A stretch of DNA of 64,000 nt from CAYLLT01 sp964384465 (lineage in GTDB: Bacteria > Planctomycetota > Phycisphaerae > UBA1845 > PWPN01): the NCBI GenBank assembly GCA_964384465.1, contig CAYLLT010000006.1, forward strand, positions 1 to 64,000. The letters run 5' to 3'. The notes under the pieces are model-generated. The model was not told the DNA's origin, did not search any database, and saw only the letters and a list, made by a program, of their open reading frames with translations. A program made the translations under genes and the position numbers. Shown here one piece after another: positions 36,015-44,754 of this stretch; the stretch's first letter is position 1; each line of letters begins with the position of its first letter.

Positions 36015-36058
36015 GCGGTCGGAAACCGTTCGGGAGACCGGAAAGAGGCACAAGGACG

Positions 36059-37765
36059 ATGAATGTCCCAGCAACTTATCGCAGCAACAAACGTTCCACC
36101 GCTGGCGAGGGGTTAGCCCCCGAACAACTGCTGCTCAAACGAGCCGCCGATGTCCGGCTCTGCTTGGCTATTGCAAATCTTGCCTTGATCTTGCTCGACC
36201 ACACCATCCCCATTAGAAGCACACTGGGTGCATATGTTGCCGCACTCGGCATGGGGCTGGTGTATCTGCTCTATGCGATCGCATACCTCTGCGTCATCCG
36301 CTGTGATCGAGCGAACAGCAGCCGTTTCTTTATCATCAACACCAGCATCGAGATCCTGATCATCGGCGGGTTGATCATCAGCACCGATGGGTATCTGAGT
36401 CCGTTCCACTATTGTCTGATTTTTGTGGTAATAAATTCGGGGTTCAGCCAGAACCGAAGATTGCCACTTCTTGCGGCGATGCTCGCAGTCCTGTTGCTGA
36501 CACTCATCGCCCTCATTCCGCAGGAGCGACCACCCGATTGGGTGGTTTACGCCGTCCGGACGGGCTATCTGCTGGGCGCCGCAATGATGATGTCGCTCTT
36601 GAACTCGTTTCTGCTCGATCAGACGAGATATCTGGCCGCCCTCGAAAGCGCAGCCCGGCACCTCTCGGCCGCCACAACCCGGGCGGAGGTTCCCGAGATC
36701 ATGCTTGGAACGCTCTCGATGACCCTGCTGGGGATTACGGCTGCGAGTTGGCAGTCGGGCCCGGAGCCGGCAATCCGGACCGTATTGAAAGCATCTCAAA
36801 GCCGTTTCCTGAGACAGTGGGAACTCCGCGTGGACGCGACTTCCGCTGCCACGCTCACGCTACAGACGACTCGCCCGTTGACGCGTGCGGCGGAGCTCTA
36901 TGTAGGGACCCTTTGCGAGCGAGCCGAAGCCGCCCTCCTACGTATCTCGCTTACCGAGCGCCTCGTGGAGGCCGCCGTCACACAGGAGCGGCTGAAGATT
37001 GCGGATCGCATCCATGACACTTCCCTTCAGAATCTCGCGGCTGCCGATCTCTTCATCGAGCAAGCGCGCCAGCGGCGAATGCAGGGAGACTCCAGCAATC
37101 CTGTGGACCTGTTGGGTCTTCGGGATCTCATCCGGGGAACGGCAACTGAACTGCGGCAGGACATCATGACCGCGCTCGCGGACGGAACCCGTGCAGAGAC
37201 TGCCCCCGACACCGACTCATCTATGAAGCGATCGTTACCGCCCCACGGGAGGGGTACCGTTGAATTCTGTGCCGATCAGATTCGGCTGAATTCTCACGAG
37301 TGGCAGGCGGTCATGGGCCTTATCAGGGAAGGGATTAGTAACGGATACAAGCATGCTCGGGCTCAGAGCATCCGTGTGGAGATGCATCAGCAAGCAGGCG
37401 GTGTCACCTGCAGAGTGTCCAGTGTGGGCGGCGAGGGGGTCTCATTCCCTGTCGCGCCCGGCTATGGACTGAGGCGCAGCCGGATGCTGGTCGAAGCAGC
37501 GGGTGGGCAGTTCATGTTCGGGACAGACAGCCGCGGCCAAGGCGTCTTGGAGGCGGTGTTCGGCCGGTCGCCCTCAAATACCTGCTCCGTTGCGGAGTCG
37601 CCTGCACTGGTCATATCGAATGCGAAATCATTCGTCCGGGTGATTACCGCCGCCCGATTAGCGGTAGGGGGGCCGCCAGTCCTCCAAGGCAGCAATTCTA
37701 GTCGCCCGTTGTTGCGGCTTCCGGTGGCACCTTTAATTCCTACGAGTAGTGCACGGCCAGAATAG
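36059..37765 (+). CDS. Membrane sensor histidine kinase (HisKA_3/NarX-like)
   Basis: This 568-residue protein starts at ATG 36059 preceded by aagg; the longer frame from 35993 is upstream of this. About five to six hydrophobic segments occur in residues 35-190. A linker follows, then a HisKA_3-type dimerisation site with phospho-acceptor His319 (RIHDTSLQNLAAADLFIEQA). A HATPase domain follows, with the N-box REGISNGYKHARAQ and a G-box around GYGLRRSRMLVEAAGGQF. It autophosphorylates and passes phosphate to a NarL-type regulator, whose gene starts two bases after its stop. Confidence 0.9.
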   Translation: MNVPATYRSNKRSTAGEGLAPEQLLLKRAADVRLCLAIANLALILLDHTIPIRSTLGAYVAALGMGLVYLLYAIAYLCVIRCDRANSSRFFIINTSIEILIIGGLIISTDGYLSPFHYCLIFVVINSGFSQNRRLPLLAAMLAVLLLTLIALIPQERPPDWVVYAVRTGYLLGAAMMMSLLNSFLLDQTRYLAALESAARHLSAATTRAEVPEIMLGTLSMTLLGITAASWQSGPEPAIRTVLKASQSRFLRQWELRVDATSAATLTLQTTRPLTRAAELYVGTLCERAEAALLRISLTERLVEAAVTQERLKIADRIHDTSLQNLAAADLFIEQARQRRMQGDSSNPVDLLGLRDLIRGTATELRQDIMTALADGTRAETAPDTDSSMKRSLPPHGRGTVEFCADQIRLNSHEWQAVMGLIREGISNGYKHARAQSIRVEMHQQAGGVTCRVSSVGGEGVSFPVAPGYGLRRSRMLVEAAGGQFMFGTDSRGQGVLEAVFGRSPSNTCSVAESPALVISNAKSFVRVITAARLAVGGPPVLQGSNSSRPLLRLPVAPLIPTSSARPE

Positions 37766-37767
37766 CG

Positions 37768-38364
37768 ATGCCCCGAATCGGCGCTGTGATTATCGATGAT
37801 CATCCACTGGTTCTGGAGGGCATACGGAATGTCTTCGCCATGAGCCGGCAAATCGCAGTCTTGGGTTCTGTCCGCAGTCTGGCGGAAGCCGAAAACCTGC
37901 TGCGAAAAGTCTCTCCGGAAGTCGTCGTTGTGGATCTGAATCTCCCAGATTCGTCCGGGGTGGCGACGCTCACAAGAATAAAGGGCGTTTGCCCCTATGC
38001 TAAGCTCGTGGCGATCACTGCATCGAGCGTGTGTGAGGCGGAAATGCGGCGGAAAGGCGCGGATGCCTGTCTCGACAAGACATGTGCGGCCGAGCGCATC
38101 GTGCAGATTGTTGTGCAACTCTTCCCAGCGCGAAAAGATAACACTGTGCATCCCACGCTCGGCACACGAGAGCTCGAAATCATTCGGCTCGTCGCGGAGG
38201 GATTGAGCAACCCAGAGATCGGTAACGCGCTGTACATCTCACCCAACACGGTCAAAACACACCTGAGCCACGTCTTTTGTAAACTGAAATTACGAAACCG
38301 CGTCGATCTTGCACGCTGGTGGGACTCAAACGAAGATGTTTTTAGAGATCACCCACACGGGTGA
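37768..38364 (+). CDS. NarL/FixJ-family response regulator
   Basis: This 198-residue protein has a receiver domain (IDDHPLVLEGIRNVFA; phospho-acceptor Asp56 in EVVVVDLNLPD). The Thr and Lys of the switch are seen at AITASS and CLDKT. The C-terminal LuxR-type HTH reads ELEIIRLVAEGLSNPEIGNA, then YISPNTVKTHLSHVFCKLKL. It is the cognate partner of the preceding kinase. Likely targets include the exopolysaccharide locus beginning 800 bp downstream, but no binding site was identified. Confidence 0.93.
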   Translation: MPRIGAVIIDDHPLVLEGIRNVFAMSRQIAVLGSVRSLAEAENLLRKVSPEVVVVDLNLPDSSGVATLTRIKGVCPYAKLVAITASSVCEAEMRRKGADACLDKTCAAERIVQIVVQLFPARKDNTVHPTLGTRELEIIRLVAEGLSNPEIGNALYISPNTVKTHLSHVFCKLKLRNRVDLARWWDSNEDVFRDHPHG

Positions 38365-38485
38365 TAGCGGAGAGCGAAGTGAACTGTTAGCATAATTTTC
38401 CAGTACTGTAGCAGTGAATTTCGCCCCAAAAGAATCTGACTTGAAGTCGTCGGCGTGCATCCGCCAATCGGTGGCACTCGCCTGA

Positions 38486-38665
38486 GCCCGCGAAGCGGGC
38501 GTGAGGAAAGAAAGCGGTCTCCTCCGCGCCGGTGAGCCCTCGAAGAGGGCGAAAGAGGCTCCGTTGCGACACGTTCTGTTGCCCGCTTCGCGGGCTAAAA
38601 TGTTTTTGCGCATCGCGGATCTGGGGCTCACGCCCCAAGCTAACCACTGCCGCCCGCTCACGGGC
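38486..38665. repeat. Cluster of four short GCCC/GGGC hairpins
   Basis: Perfect small palindromes occur at 38486-38500 (gcccgcgaagcgggc), 38536-38550 (gccctcgaagagggc), 38581-38595 (gcccgcttcgcgggc, the reverse complement of the first) and 38652-38665 (gcccgctcacgggc). This resembles dispersed repetitive extragenic palindromes. No frame crosses the region convincingly. Confidence 0.6.
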
Positions 38666-38775
38666 TTGGACTCTCCACTGCGAGTGCCGCCAAACTTCGG
38701 ATGCACCCAAGTCGTCGGAAGACGAGTTGGGGGGGGCAACTCGGCCAAGTGCCGGGGGGCTCGTTGAAAAGTAAG

Positions 38776-38821
38776 CCGACGTGGTCATCACCTGTGTGTG
38801 TTTCACCACGTCGGTTCTTTT
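38776..38821 (+). terminator. Rho-independent terminator before the EPS locus
   Basis: A perfect 10-bp stem (ccgacgtggt / accacgtcgg) with a 19-base loop is followed by ttcttttt. It lies 410 bases after the response regulator gene and 340 bases before the NusG-like gene. It could end the two-component transcript or sit in the leader of the EPS operon. Confidence 0.65.
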
Positions 38822-39158
38822 TGGGTCTGTAGATAGCCGTAATTGCACGGGGGGGTTAAGGAGGCAATTAAGTTGAAAGACTGAACTAAAAAAAGCAGGA
38901 CTGACCGGATACTCGATTACCCTCGGTCTCCAGCCAGTCCCAGGTGGACTCATCGAGCGTGTCGATGAAGCCGCGCTTCATCATAGAGCAGTTTAGCCGG
39001 GCTGTCAAGACTTTCGGCCCAGACACCCTCTCTCGCCCACCTGCACAATTTCGGTGTTTTTAGCCTGTCGCCGGCTCCCGATTGAGACGTCTGTGGAGCT
39101 GTGCGCGCTGTTTTTAGCGGGATGGGCCCGTTTAAGAAAGGGTTGGGAGCCAGGTAGC

Positions 39159-39740
39159 ATGATGATGCCGTCCCAAGTAGCTCCATGTTTGAGGGGCGAA
39201 GCCTCCCTCCTGGTTAACCAGGACGAAATCCCCTCTTGGGCCCCGGACGACCTGACGCGGCCGCTCTGGGTCGTTCATACGAAGGCCCGCAATGAAAAGG
39301 CGCTCGCGCGCGATCTGCACCTCAAGAAAATTCGGTGTTTCCTGCCCCTGATCCAAGTGACGCGGCGTTACGCCGGACGGCGGATCAGTCTGCGTGTACC
39401 ACTCTTCCCTTCGTACCTATTTTTCAGCGGAGACGAAGATGATCGGTACACCGCGCTGATGACGCATCGCGCAGCCTGCGTCATTCCAGTTGTTGACCAG
39501 GATCGGTTGCGACGGGAGCTACAGCACATTCACCTGCTCACCTGCAGCCAGGAATCGGTTGATCTCTATCCTGGGCTTCATCGGGGACGGCGTTGCCGGG
39601 TGATCTCCGGTGCGCTTGCAGGGCTGGAAGGAGTCGTCCTGCGTCGACGCGACATTTGTCGCGTTTACGTCGGGGTAGAGATCCTCGGCCAGTCGGCCGA
39701 GCTTGAGGTGGACGCCTCGCTACTCGAGATCATCGACTAG
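39159..39740 (+). CDS. NusG/RfaH-like transcription antiterminator of the EPS locus
   Basis: This 193-residue protein starts at ATG 39159; longer frames upstream lack sense. The N-terminal NGN-type domain includes LWVVHTKARNEKALARDLHL, RCFLPLIQVTRRYAGRRI, and LFPSYLFFSG. The C-terminal KOW-like part includes GRRCRVISGALAGLEGVVLR. Paralogues of NusG at the head of capsule and EPS operons (RfaH, UpxY, LoaP) let polymerase read through long operons. Its position 680 bp ahead of the first EPS gene fits. An IS5 relic lies between it and the operon. Confidence 0.85.
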   Translation: MMMPSQVAPCLRGEASLLVNQDEIPSWAPDDLTRPLWVVHTKARNEKALARDLHLKKIRCFLPLIQVTRRYAGRRISLRVPLFPSYLFFSGDEDDRYTALMTHRAACVIPVVDQDRLRRELQHIHLLTCSQESVDLYPGLHRGRRCRVISGALAGLEGVVLRRRDICRVYVGVEILGQSAELEVDASLLEIID

Positions 39741-39924
39741 CGAGTGCGCTGCTAAGTTACTTGTTTATCGTTTGTTATGGCCGCGAAATCAGCGCACGCC
39801 ACAGGGACGGGGTTCGTCTATACGGTTTTTTCGTGATCCAGCCACGCATAGCCATTCGGACTCGGCAGTAGCCCCCATCCGTCTGTACATGCTTCCGCTT
39901 TTTTAAGACGCACCGAGGATTTTT

Positions 39925-40380
39925 ATGGCCAGTCCACTGATACCCGATTCTGTCTGGGAACTGGTGAAACCCCACTTTCCGCAGCGTCCACCACGCTCAA
40001 AAGGCGGTCGTCCCATGGTAGATGATCGCGATATTTTAACTGGGATTCTATTCGTTCTTAAAACGGGTATTTCCTGGGACGATCTGCCATTCGAAATGGG
40101 ATGTGGTTGTGGCGTTACATGCCTCCGCCGTCTCCGCGAATGGCACCAGTCCGGTACCTGGCAGCAAGTTTCACGGATCTTGGAGCGCTCTCTGTGGCAG
40201 GCAAAACGGATCAATTGGTTGCGCGCAGAGGTCGACGCGCGCAATGGGCCTAGACAACAACGCCGCCGATTTCCTGTGATTGCAGGATACGATCGCGGGC
40301 CTGTATTCATCTCTCGTATGGAGCCGGCAGAAGAATACCCATCCGGCAGTTCCGAACAGTCGCCGATCACCGAGTCATGA
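39925..40380 (+). pseudogene. 5' part of an IS5-type transposase, C-terminally degraded
   Basis: The frame starts at ATG 39925 and for about 95 residues matches the first ORF of two-frame IS5-family transposases (SPLIPDSVWELVKPHFPQRP, GGRPMVDDRDILTGILFVLK, TGISWDDLPFEMGCGCGVTC, SRILERSLWQAKRINWLRAE). It then leaves the family (ARNGPRQQRRRFPVIAGYDR). The catalytic second half is missing and the nucleotidyltransferase-like gene starts right after. A 5' end candidate, ggggttcgtctatacggttt (39810-39829), resembles an IS5-type terminus. Confidence 0.72.
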
Positions 40381-40418
40381 TGTCTCGCACAAGGGAAGAC
40401 GAAGAAAAGGGAAGTGGC

Positions 40419-41537
40419 ATGAAACAACACACGGATCTGTGCGGCATTGTTCTTGCTGGTGTGCAAACGTGGGGCGAATGCCCTCTGGATTGCCTTTTTC
40501 CGCGGCCTTTGCTTCCGGTGGTCGGGCGGCCTCTCCTTACGTACGGCTTAGCTTGGCTCGCGGCGCAGAATGTCACGCGCGCGGTTATCTGTGCAAACAG
40601 CGACACCGCGACATTCCATCGACTTCTCGGTAACGGCGACGCGGTCGGCTTGTCTCTCGATTACTACCAGGATCGGATGCCTCGTGGACCGGCGGGCTGC
40701 GTCTTTGACGCGGGATCAGCCGCAGATGCAAGCACCTTCGTCGTCATCAACGGTGCACTGGTCACGGATCTGGATTTGGATCTGGTGCTCACGAAGCATC
40801 GCGAGATGCGGGCGGCGGTGACCGTTGTCGCCTCTCGCCGGAACGGTAAGGCCAATCGCGACGCAGAGATCTTGGAACCGGCAGGCATCTACGTGGTCTC
40901 CAGGTCTGCCCTGCAGCATGTCCCGCCGACAGCGTATCAGGATATCAAAGAGATGTGGCTGCCGAAGCTACACGCGTCAGGTCAGCGCGTCATGCCGTTC
41001 GTTGCAGAGGCAGGCGGATGGGCGCACGTATCCGGTCCTGCTTCCTACATAAAGCTGCACGAGTGGGTCCTTTCGGTTGAACGGCGCGCGTGGGAGGGCG
41101 GTCCAGAGTACCGGCACGTCGGTGATGCTCGGGTGCACAAGAGTGTTCGGCTCGCTCCCGGGGTCCGGTTGATGGGCTCCTGCGTGATCGGTCCCTGGTG
41201 TCAGATTGAATCGGGCGTGTGCGTGTTCGGGCCAACGGTCATCGGAGCGTCCAACGTTCTGGCGAAGGGCGCGGTCGTGAACCGCAGCATCATATGGTCC
41301 AACTGCCGGATCAGTTCCGGGGCGGTCATCGATCGGTCTGTCATCGGGAATGGTAATATCATCGGTTCAAGCGTTGTCTTACGAAACCAAGTCGCGGTCT
41401 GCGACGTGCTTTCCTCCACCGGATCCAGCGCGCCCGGTGAAACCTATTGGGCCATGGAGACCGCTGCGTCTCCCCCGCATTCTTCGCTCCTCCCGCGGAA
41501 GCGCGTTCAGGAATTTGCCGAGTTACAGCTGGGTTGA
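40419..41537 (+). CDS. Nucleotidyltransferase-like protein with left-handed beta-helix, signature altered
   Basis: This 372-residue protein is preceded by aaggga before ATG 40419. The N-terminal half follows the NDP-sugar pyrophosphorylase fold (CGIVLAGVQT, FPRPLLPVVGRPLLTYGLAW, FVVINGALVTDLDLDLVLTK). The C-terminal half has hexapeptide left-handed beta-helix turns (VCVFGPTVIGASNVLAKGAV, VIDRSVIGNGNIIGSSVV). The normal GxGTRLxP loop is replaced by GVQTWGECP, and the catalytic Lys of P-K-P is Arg (FPRPLLPV), so transferase activity is doubtful. It may be a regulatory or binding subunit, or a divergent enzyme. It leads the EPS operon. Confidence 0.75.
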   Translation: MKQHTDLCGIVLAGVQTWGECPLDCLFPRPLLPVVGRPLLTYGLAWLAAQNVTRAVICANSDTATFHRLLGNGDAVGLSLDYYQDRMPRGPAGCVFDAGSAADASTFVVINGALVTDLDLDLVLTKHREMRAAVTVVASRRNGKANRDAEILEPAGIYVVSRSALQHVPPTAYQDIKEMWLPKLHASGQRVMPFVAEAGGWAHVSGPASYIKLHEWVLSVERRAWEGGPEYRHVGDARVHKSVRLAPGVRLMGSCVIGPWCQIESGVCVFGPTVIGASNVLAKGAVVNRSIIWSNCRISSGAVIDRSVIGNGNIIGSSVVLRNQVAVCDVLSSTGSSAPGETYWAMETAASPPHSSLLPRKRVQEFAELQLG

Positions 41538-41624
41538 ACCCAAACCTATCCCCGGCCCGCGCCGTCAATTCAATACCGCACTCTTGAGGTACGGATGTAG
41601 TTCCGCACCGCAGGTGAGTACTGG

Positions 41625-43472
41625 ATGGCAACCAATCTCGTAGCTCGGTTTCGCGACAGACCACTCCTGCGGAGTGCGAAACAGCAGGTACGGACACTGT
41701 ACCCACGGTCCGGGGAGGACGACCACCTGATCGTGGTCATTTTGGACGTCGCCATTCCCGCTTCGGGATTCGGAACCGGACAGATGTCCATTCTCCGCTT
41801 GCCGTTCGGGACGACGACGTGGTTAGAAGCGCTGGTCTCGCAGTTCTCGATCGCGGACCACGCGAAGACCATTGTGATCTCGGAGAGCCTCTCAACGAAC
41901 AGTAATGGTAGCCATAGCAGAGGTAGGAACCCGAGTGAAATCCATGTGTTCAGACGCGAGGAAGTCGCTCAGTGGCTGGACACGTGCGAGACCGCGGACT
42001 ACTTGCTCATTGTTGATGCGAAGTACTGGCCCGTTGCGGGGTACGATTATGGCGTTGTTCTGTCGGCCACCCGGGACTATCGCGGGGCAACGCATGCCAT
42101 CGCGATCGGTCAGGACAAAATGGGTCTGCGCGAGCGGCTCGAGTGCGACAGCCAAGGCCGAGTACGAAGAGTTCGACGGCTCTACAACGTGATGAATTGG
42201 CCGGAACTGTCCAGCGCACCGGTTCTTTGGTCGCTGGTGCCTGCCCGTCGGCTCGAGGCAGAGGACCTCACATCACTAGACCATCTGCGCGTACGGCTGA
42301 TCCAGAAGGATGTCTTCACCCATGATGTTCCTTTGTTTTCAGATGTTTTCGATCTGAGCACGGCCGAAGGCATTCTACAAGCCAACGATCAAGCGATTGG
42401 ACGCGCAGTGGAGACAGGCGCCGCTGGCTACTCGATGAAATCGCCAGGCCTGCTGGTGGGGAAAGGCTGCCGTGTGGATCCGTCCGTTCGTTTTGTGCCC
42501 CCGGTTGTTCTCCAAGCCGGCGCTACGGTGGAGGGGTCCTGCGTGGTCATTGGACCTACCGCGATCGGCGCCGGAGCAGTGATGCGCGAGGGCAGTTCGA
42601 TCACTCGTTCGTTGGTGGGCTCGAATGAAGTGGTACCGAGCGGAAAAACTTTGTCCGAAAGCATTGTGGCGGCTGGCCAAGTTCTTTCCTCAGCGCGGAT
42701 GGGCCCGTTGAGCGACGCATCGACACCGCAGGTGGCAGCGTTCACTGAGAGCACGTTTGAAATGGCCGGTGCCGGTGCACGAATATGGAGCAAAAAGATA
42801 CACTTAGTCGCGAAACGCTCGTTGGACATTATTGCGTCGGGGATCGCGTTGTTAATACTTGCACCATTGCTCGTTGTGATCGCAATCCTGATCAAGATCG
42901 ACTCGCGCGGCCCCGTATTTTTCAACCACGGTCGGGAACGCAAAGCAGGCCAGGCCTTCTCTTGCCTTAAGTTCCGCACCATGTCCGTCAACGCCCACCA
43001 GCAGCAGCGGGGCTTGTATCAGATGAATGACGTGGATGGACCTCAGTTCAAACTCCACCACGACCCTCGTGTGACGCGTGTCGGTCACTGGCTTAGACGG
43101 GCCAACCTCGACGAACTCCCGCAGCTTTTTAACGTTCTGGTAGGACAAATGAGCCTGGTGGGGCCGCGCCCATCACCCTTTCGCGAAAACCAGATCTGCG
43201 TCGCTTGGCGCCGCGGGCGGCTCTCGGTTTCGCCGGGCATCACCGGCCTGTGGCAAGTGTGCCGAACGCGCCGCTCCGAAGGAGATTTCCACCAATGGAT
43301 TTTTTATGATCTGGCGTACGTGCGGAATCTCTCCTTCTGGCTCGACATCAAGATTCTTTTCTACACGATCTGGAGCAGAGGCGGGCGCTATGCCGTGCCG
43401 CTTTCAAAGCTCATTGGCGGAACGTCCAGAAGACAGAACATTCCGCCCGAAGAGATCGGGCCCTGCACCTGA
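41625..43472 (+). CDS. Nucleotidyltransferase-like/LbH domain fused to a polyprenyl-phosphate sugar-1-phosphate transferase
   Basis: This 615-residue protein is preceded by aggtgag before ATG 41625. Residues 1-260 resemble a signature-less nucleotidyltransferase-type fold. Residues 280-385 carry hexapeptide beta-helix turns (VVLQAGATVEGSCVVIGPTA, IGAGAVMREGSSI). Residues 390-600 are a bacterial sugar transferase domain: one membrane helix (RSLDIIASGIALLILAPLLV), CLKFRTMSVNA, VTRVGHWLRRANLDELPQLF, NVLVGQMSLVGPRP, and SVSPGITGLWQVCRTRRSEGD. This transferase starts EPS repeat units by moving a sugar-1-phosphate to undecaprenyl phosphate. The fusion would place a sugar-nucleotide-type domain directly on the membrane enzyme. 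The adjacent 40419 protein has a similar N-terminal layout. Confidence 0.88.
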   Translation: MATNLVARFRDRPLLRSAKQQVRTLYPRSGEDDHLIVVILDVAIPASGFGTGQMSILRLPFGTTTWLEALVSQFSIADHAKTIVISESLSTNSNGSHSRGRNPSEIHVFRREEVAQWLDTCETADYLLIVDAKYWPVAGYDYGVVLSATRDYRGATHAIAIGQDKMGLRERLECDSQGRVRRVRRLYNVMNWPELSSAPVLWSLVPARRLEAEDLTSLDHLRVRLIQKDVFTHDVPLFSDVFDLSTAEGILQANDQAIGRAVETGAAGYSMKSPGLLVGKGCRVDPSVRFVPPVVLQAGATVEGSCVVIGPTAIGAGAVMREGSSITRSLVGSNEVVPSGKTLSESIVAAGQVLSSARMGPLSDASTPQVAAFTESTFEMAGAGARIWSKKIHLVAKRSLDIIASGIALLILAPLLVVIAILIKIDSRGPVFFNHGRERKAGQAFSCLKFRTMSVNAHQQQRGLYQMNDVDGPQFKLHHDPRVTRVGHWLRRANLDELPQLFNVLVGQMSLVGPRPSPFRENQICVAWRRGRLSVSPGITGLWQVCRTRRSEGDFHQWIFYDLAYVRNLSFWLDIKILFYTIWSRGGRYAVPLSKLIGGTSRRQNIPPEEIGPCT

Positions 43473-43498
43473 ATGCAGCTTCTAGAAAGGAAATCCAA

Positions 43499-43888
43499 AT
43501 GATAAAAGCTGGCCTGCTCGCCGCCGCGTCTGCACTATGCGCTTTGGGAGCACTACTGAGCTTCGCTGCAGGCGTTCTATCGTCATTTATTCGCCCAAAC
43601 ATTACCAGCACCTTCTTCCTCTGTACATTTGTGCTTGGACTCTCTGCCAGGCTCTGCGAGTTGTTGAAATTGCGACTGAGTTACACTGCGGAGGAGAGAA
43701 AGTCTCTCGCAGACAGCTTCGATAGGGAGTCGGCCACGACATCAGCGAGGCGACAGTTTGAGACACTTTTGGAGAGACGCAAGACCGACTCACTGCCCCT
43801 CCCCCTCCATTCGCCCAGGAGTGGCACGGAATTCTCGGGGCCGCCAACTCAGTTTGGCGCTGAGTCGAGCAGCACTATTAACATTTGA
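43499..43888 (+). CDS. Small two-helix membrane protein
   Basis: This 129-residue protein is preceded by aaagga before ATG 43499. Two hydrophobic segments lie at about residues 4-27 and 36-52. The tail is charged and then Ser/Pro-rich (FETLLERRKTDSLPLPLHSP). No known family. It lies between the sugar transferase and the decayed rhamnose genes. Confidence 0.6.
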   Translation: MIKAGLLAAASALCALGALLSFAAGVLSSFIRPNITSTFFLCTFVLGLSARLCELLKLRLSYTAEERKSLADSFDRESATTSARRQFETLLERRKTDSLPLPLHSPRSGTEFSGPPTQFGAESSSTINI

Positions 43889-44004
43889 ATACATCGTGAT
43901 GACCGGAAGAAGCTGCTTGAGTCGCGCCTTCGAATCGCCCTGGGATCTGGCGACATTTAAGACCGTTCCGAAGTGCACAACAGTACCACCGGATGGACTG
44001 AACA

Positions 44005-44196
44005 ATGATCGCGAACGTAAAGATCAAGCAGCTACGGGTGATCTGCGATGAGCGCGGCTCCCTGATGGAAATGCTACGCAGAGATGATGAACTTTTCAAA
44101 GGATTCGGTCAGGTTTATATGACTTCCGCTTATCCCCGGTCGATCAAGACGAAAGAATACCTGGACTACTACAAAAAGCAGTATGCGCAGGCATGA
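44005..44196 (+). pseudogene. rfbC: rfbC relic (dTDP-4-dehydrorhamnose 3,5-epimerase N-terminus)
   Basis: The 63-residue frame matches the epimerase start (QLRVICDERGSLMEMLRRDD, then FGQVYMTSAYP). After SAYP it changes to RSIKTKEYLDYYKKQ, where the family would have GVVKAWHYHKKQ and the catalytic His. The tail looks like another protein's end. An internal deletion that joined two genes is the simplest account. It cannot be catalytic. Confidence 0.65.
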
Positions 44197-44206
44197 GACA
44201 ATCTGC

Positions 44207-44754
44207 ATGACGGGCGCCGCTGGCATGCTGGGCAGCGAGCTGGCTCGCGTCTGCCGCGAACGTCTGCCTGGCCGAGCCGTCCATGCTCTGGCCCGATCAG
44301 ACCTCGACATCACCAATGCGGCTGCCGTCGATGCGGCGTCGGCCGACTCGCGCCATGTCTGATCATCAATGCCGCGGCCTATACGGATGTGGATGGATGT
44401 GAAACACACCAGGGCCTTGCCTGGATGGCCAACGTGGAAGGCCCGGCGAACCTAGCTCGCGCGTGCCGGGTGCACCAGTGCCGGTTGGTGGACGTGAGCA
44501 CGGACACCGATCATTTTTGTAATGCCGGACCGTGCTCCTGGCATGTCTTTGCGACAGAGATCGTGCGGCTCGCGGGTTTGGACGTGCCTGTTACACCAAT
44601 AGAATCCGCACAATTATCGCGTCCGGCCATCCGACCCTCTTATTCGGTCCTTAGCGCCGAATCCTTCTCGACGGACACCGGTATGGTCCACCGTCCCTGG
44701 CGAGGAGCCCTCATCGCATGCTTAGAGTTGGCACAACCAGTCAGTCACGTATAG
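44207..44754 (+). pseudogene. rfbD: rfbD relic (dTDP-4-dehydrorhamnose reductase), frameshifted and internally deleted
   Basis: Frame A (44207-44362) reads MTGAAGMLGSELARVCRERL and RSDLDITNAAAV, the Rossmann start of RfbD. At about 44359 the frame shifts and continues LIINAAAYTDVDGCETHQGL, WMANVEGPANLARAC and RLVDVSTDTDHF. The normal YVFDG segment and catalytic Tyr/Lys region are missing. The frame then resumes with the C-terminal part (HVFATEIVRLAGLDVPVTPI, FSTDTGMVHRPWRGALIACL). Roughly 100 residues are lost. The 3' end overlaps the exosortase start. Confidence 0.8.

Noticed and set aside
35993..36058. Upstream start for the histidine kinase
   Set aside because: Overlaps the end of the LuxR gene and adds a charged segment; ATG 36059 has aagg upstream.
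38486..38665. CRISPR array
   Set aside because: The repeated units are short, variable palindromes with irregular spacing and no conserved direct repeat; no cas gene nearby. No CRISPR array is seen anywhere in the window.
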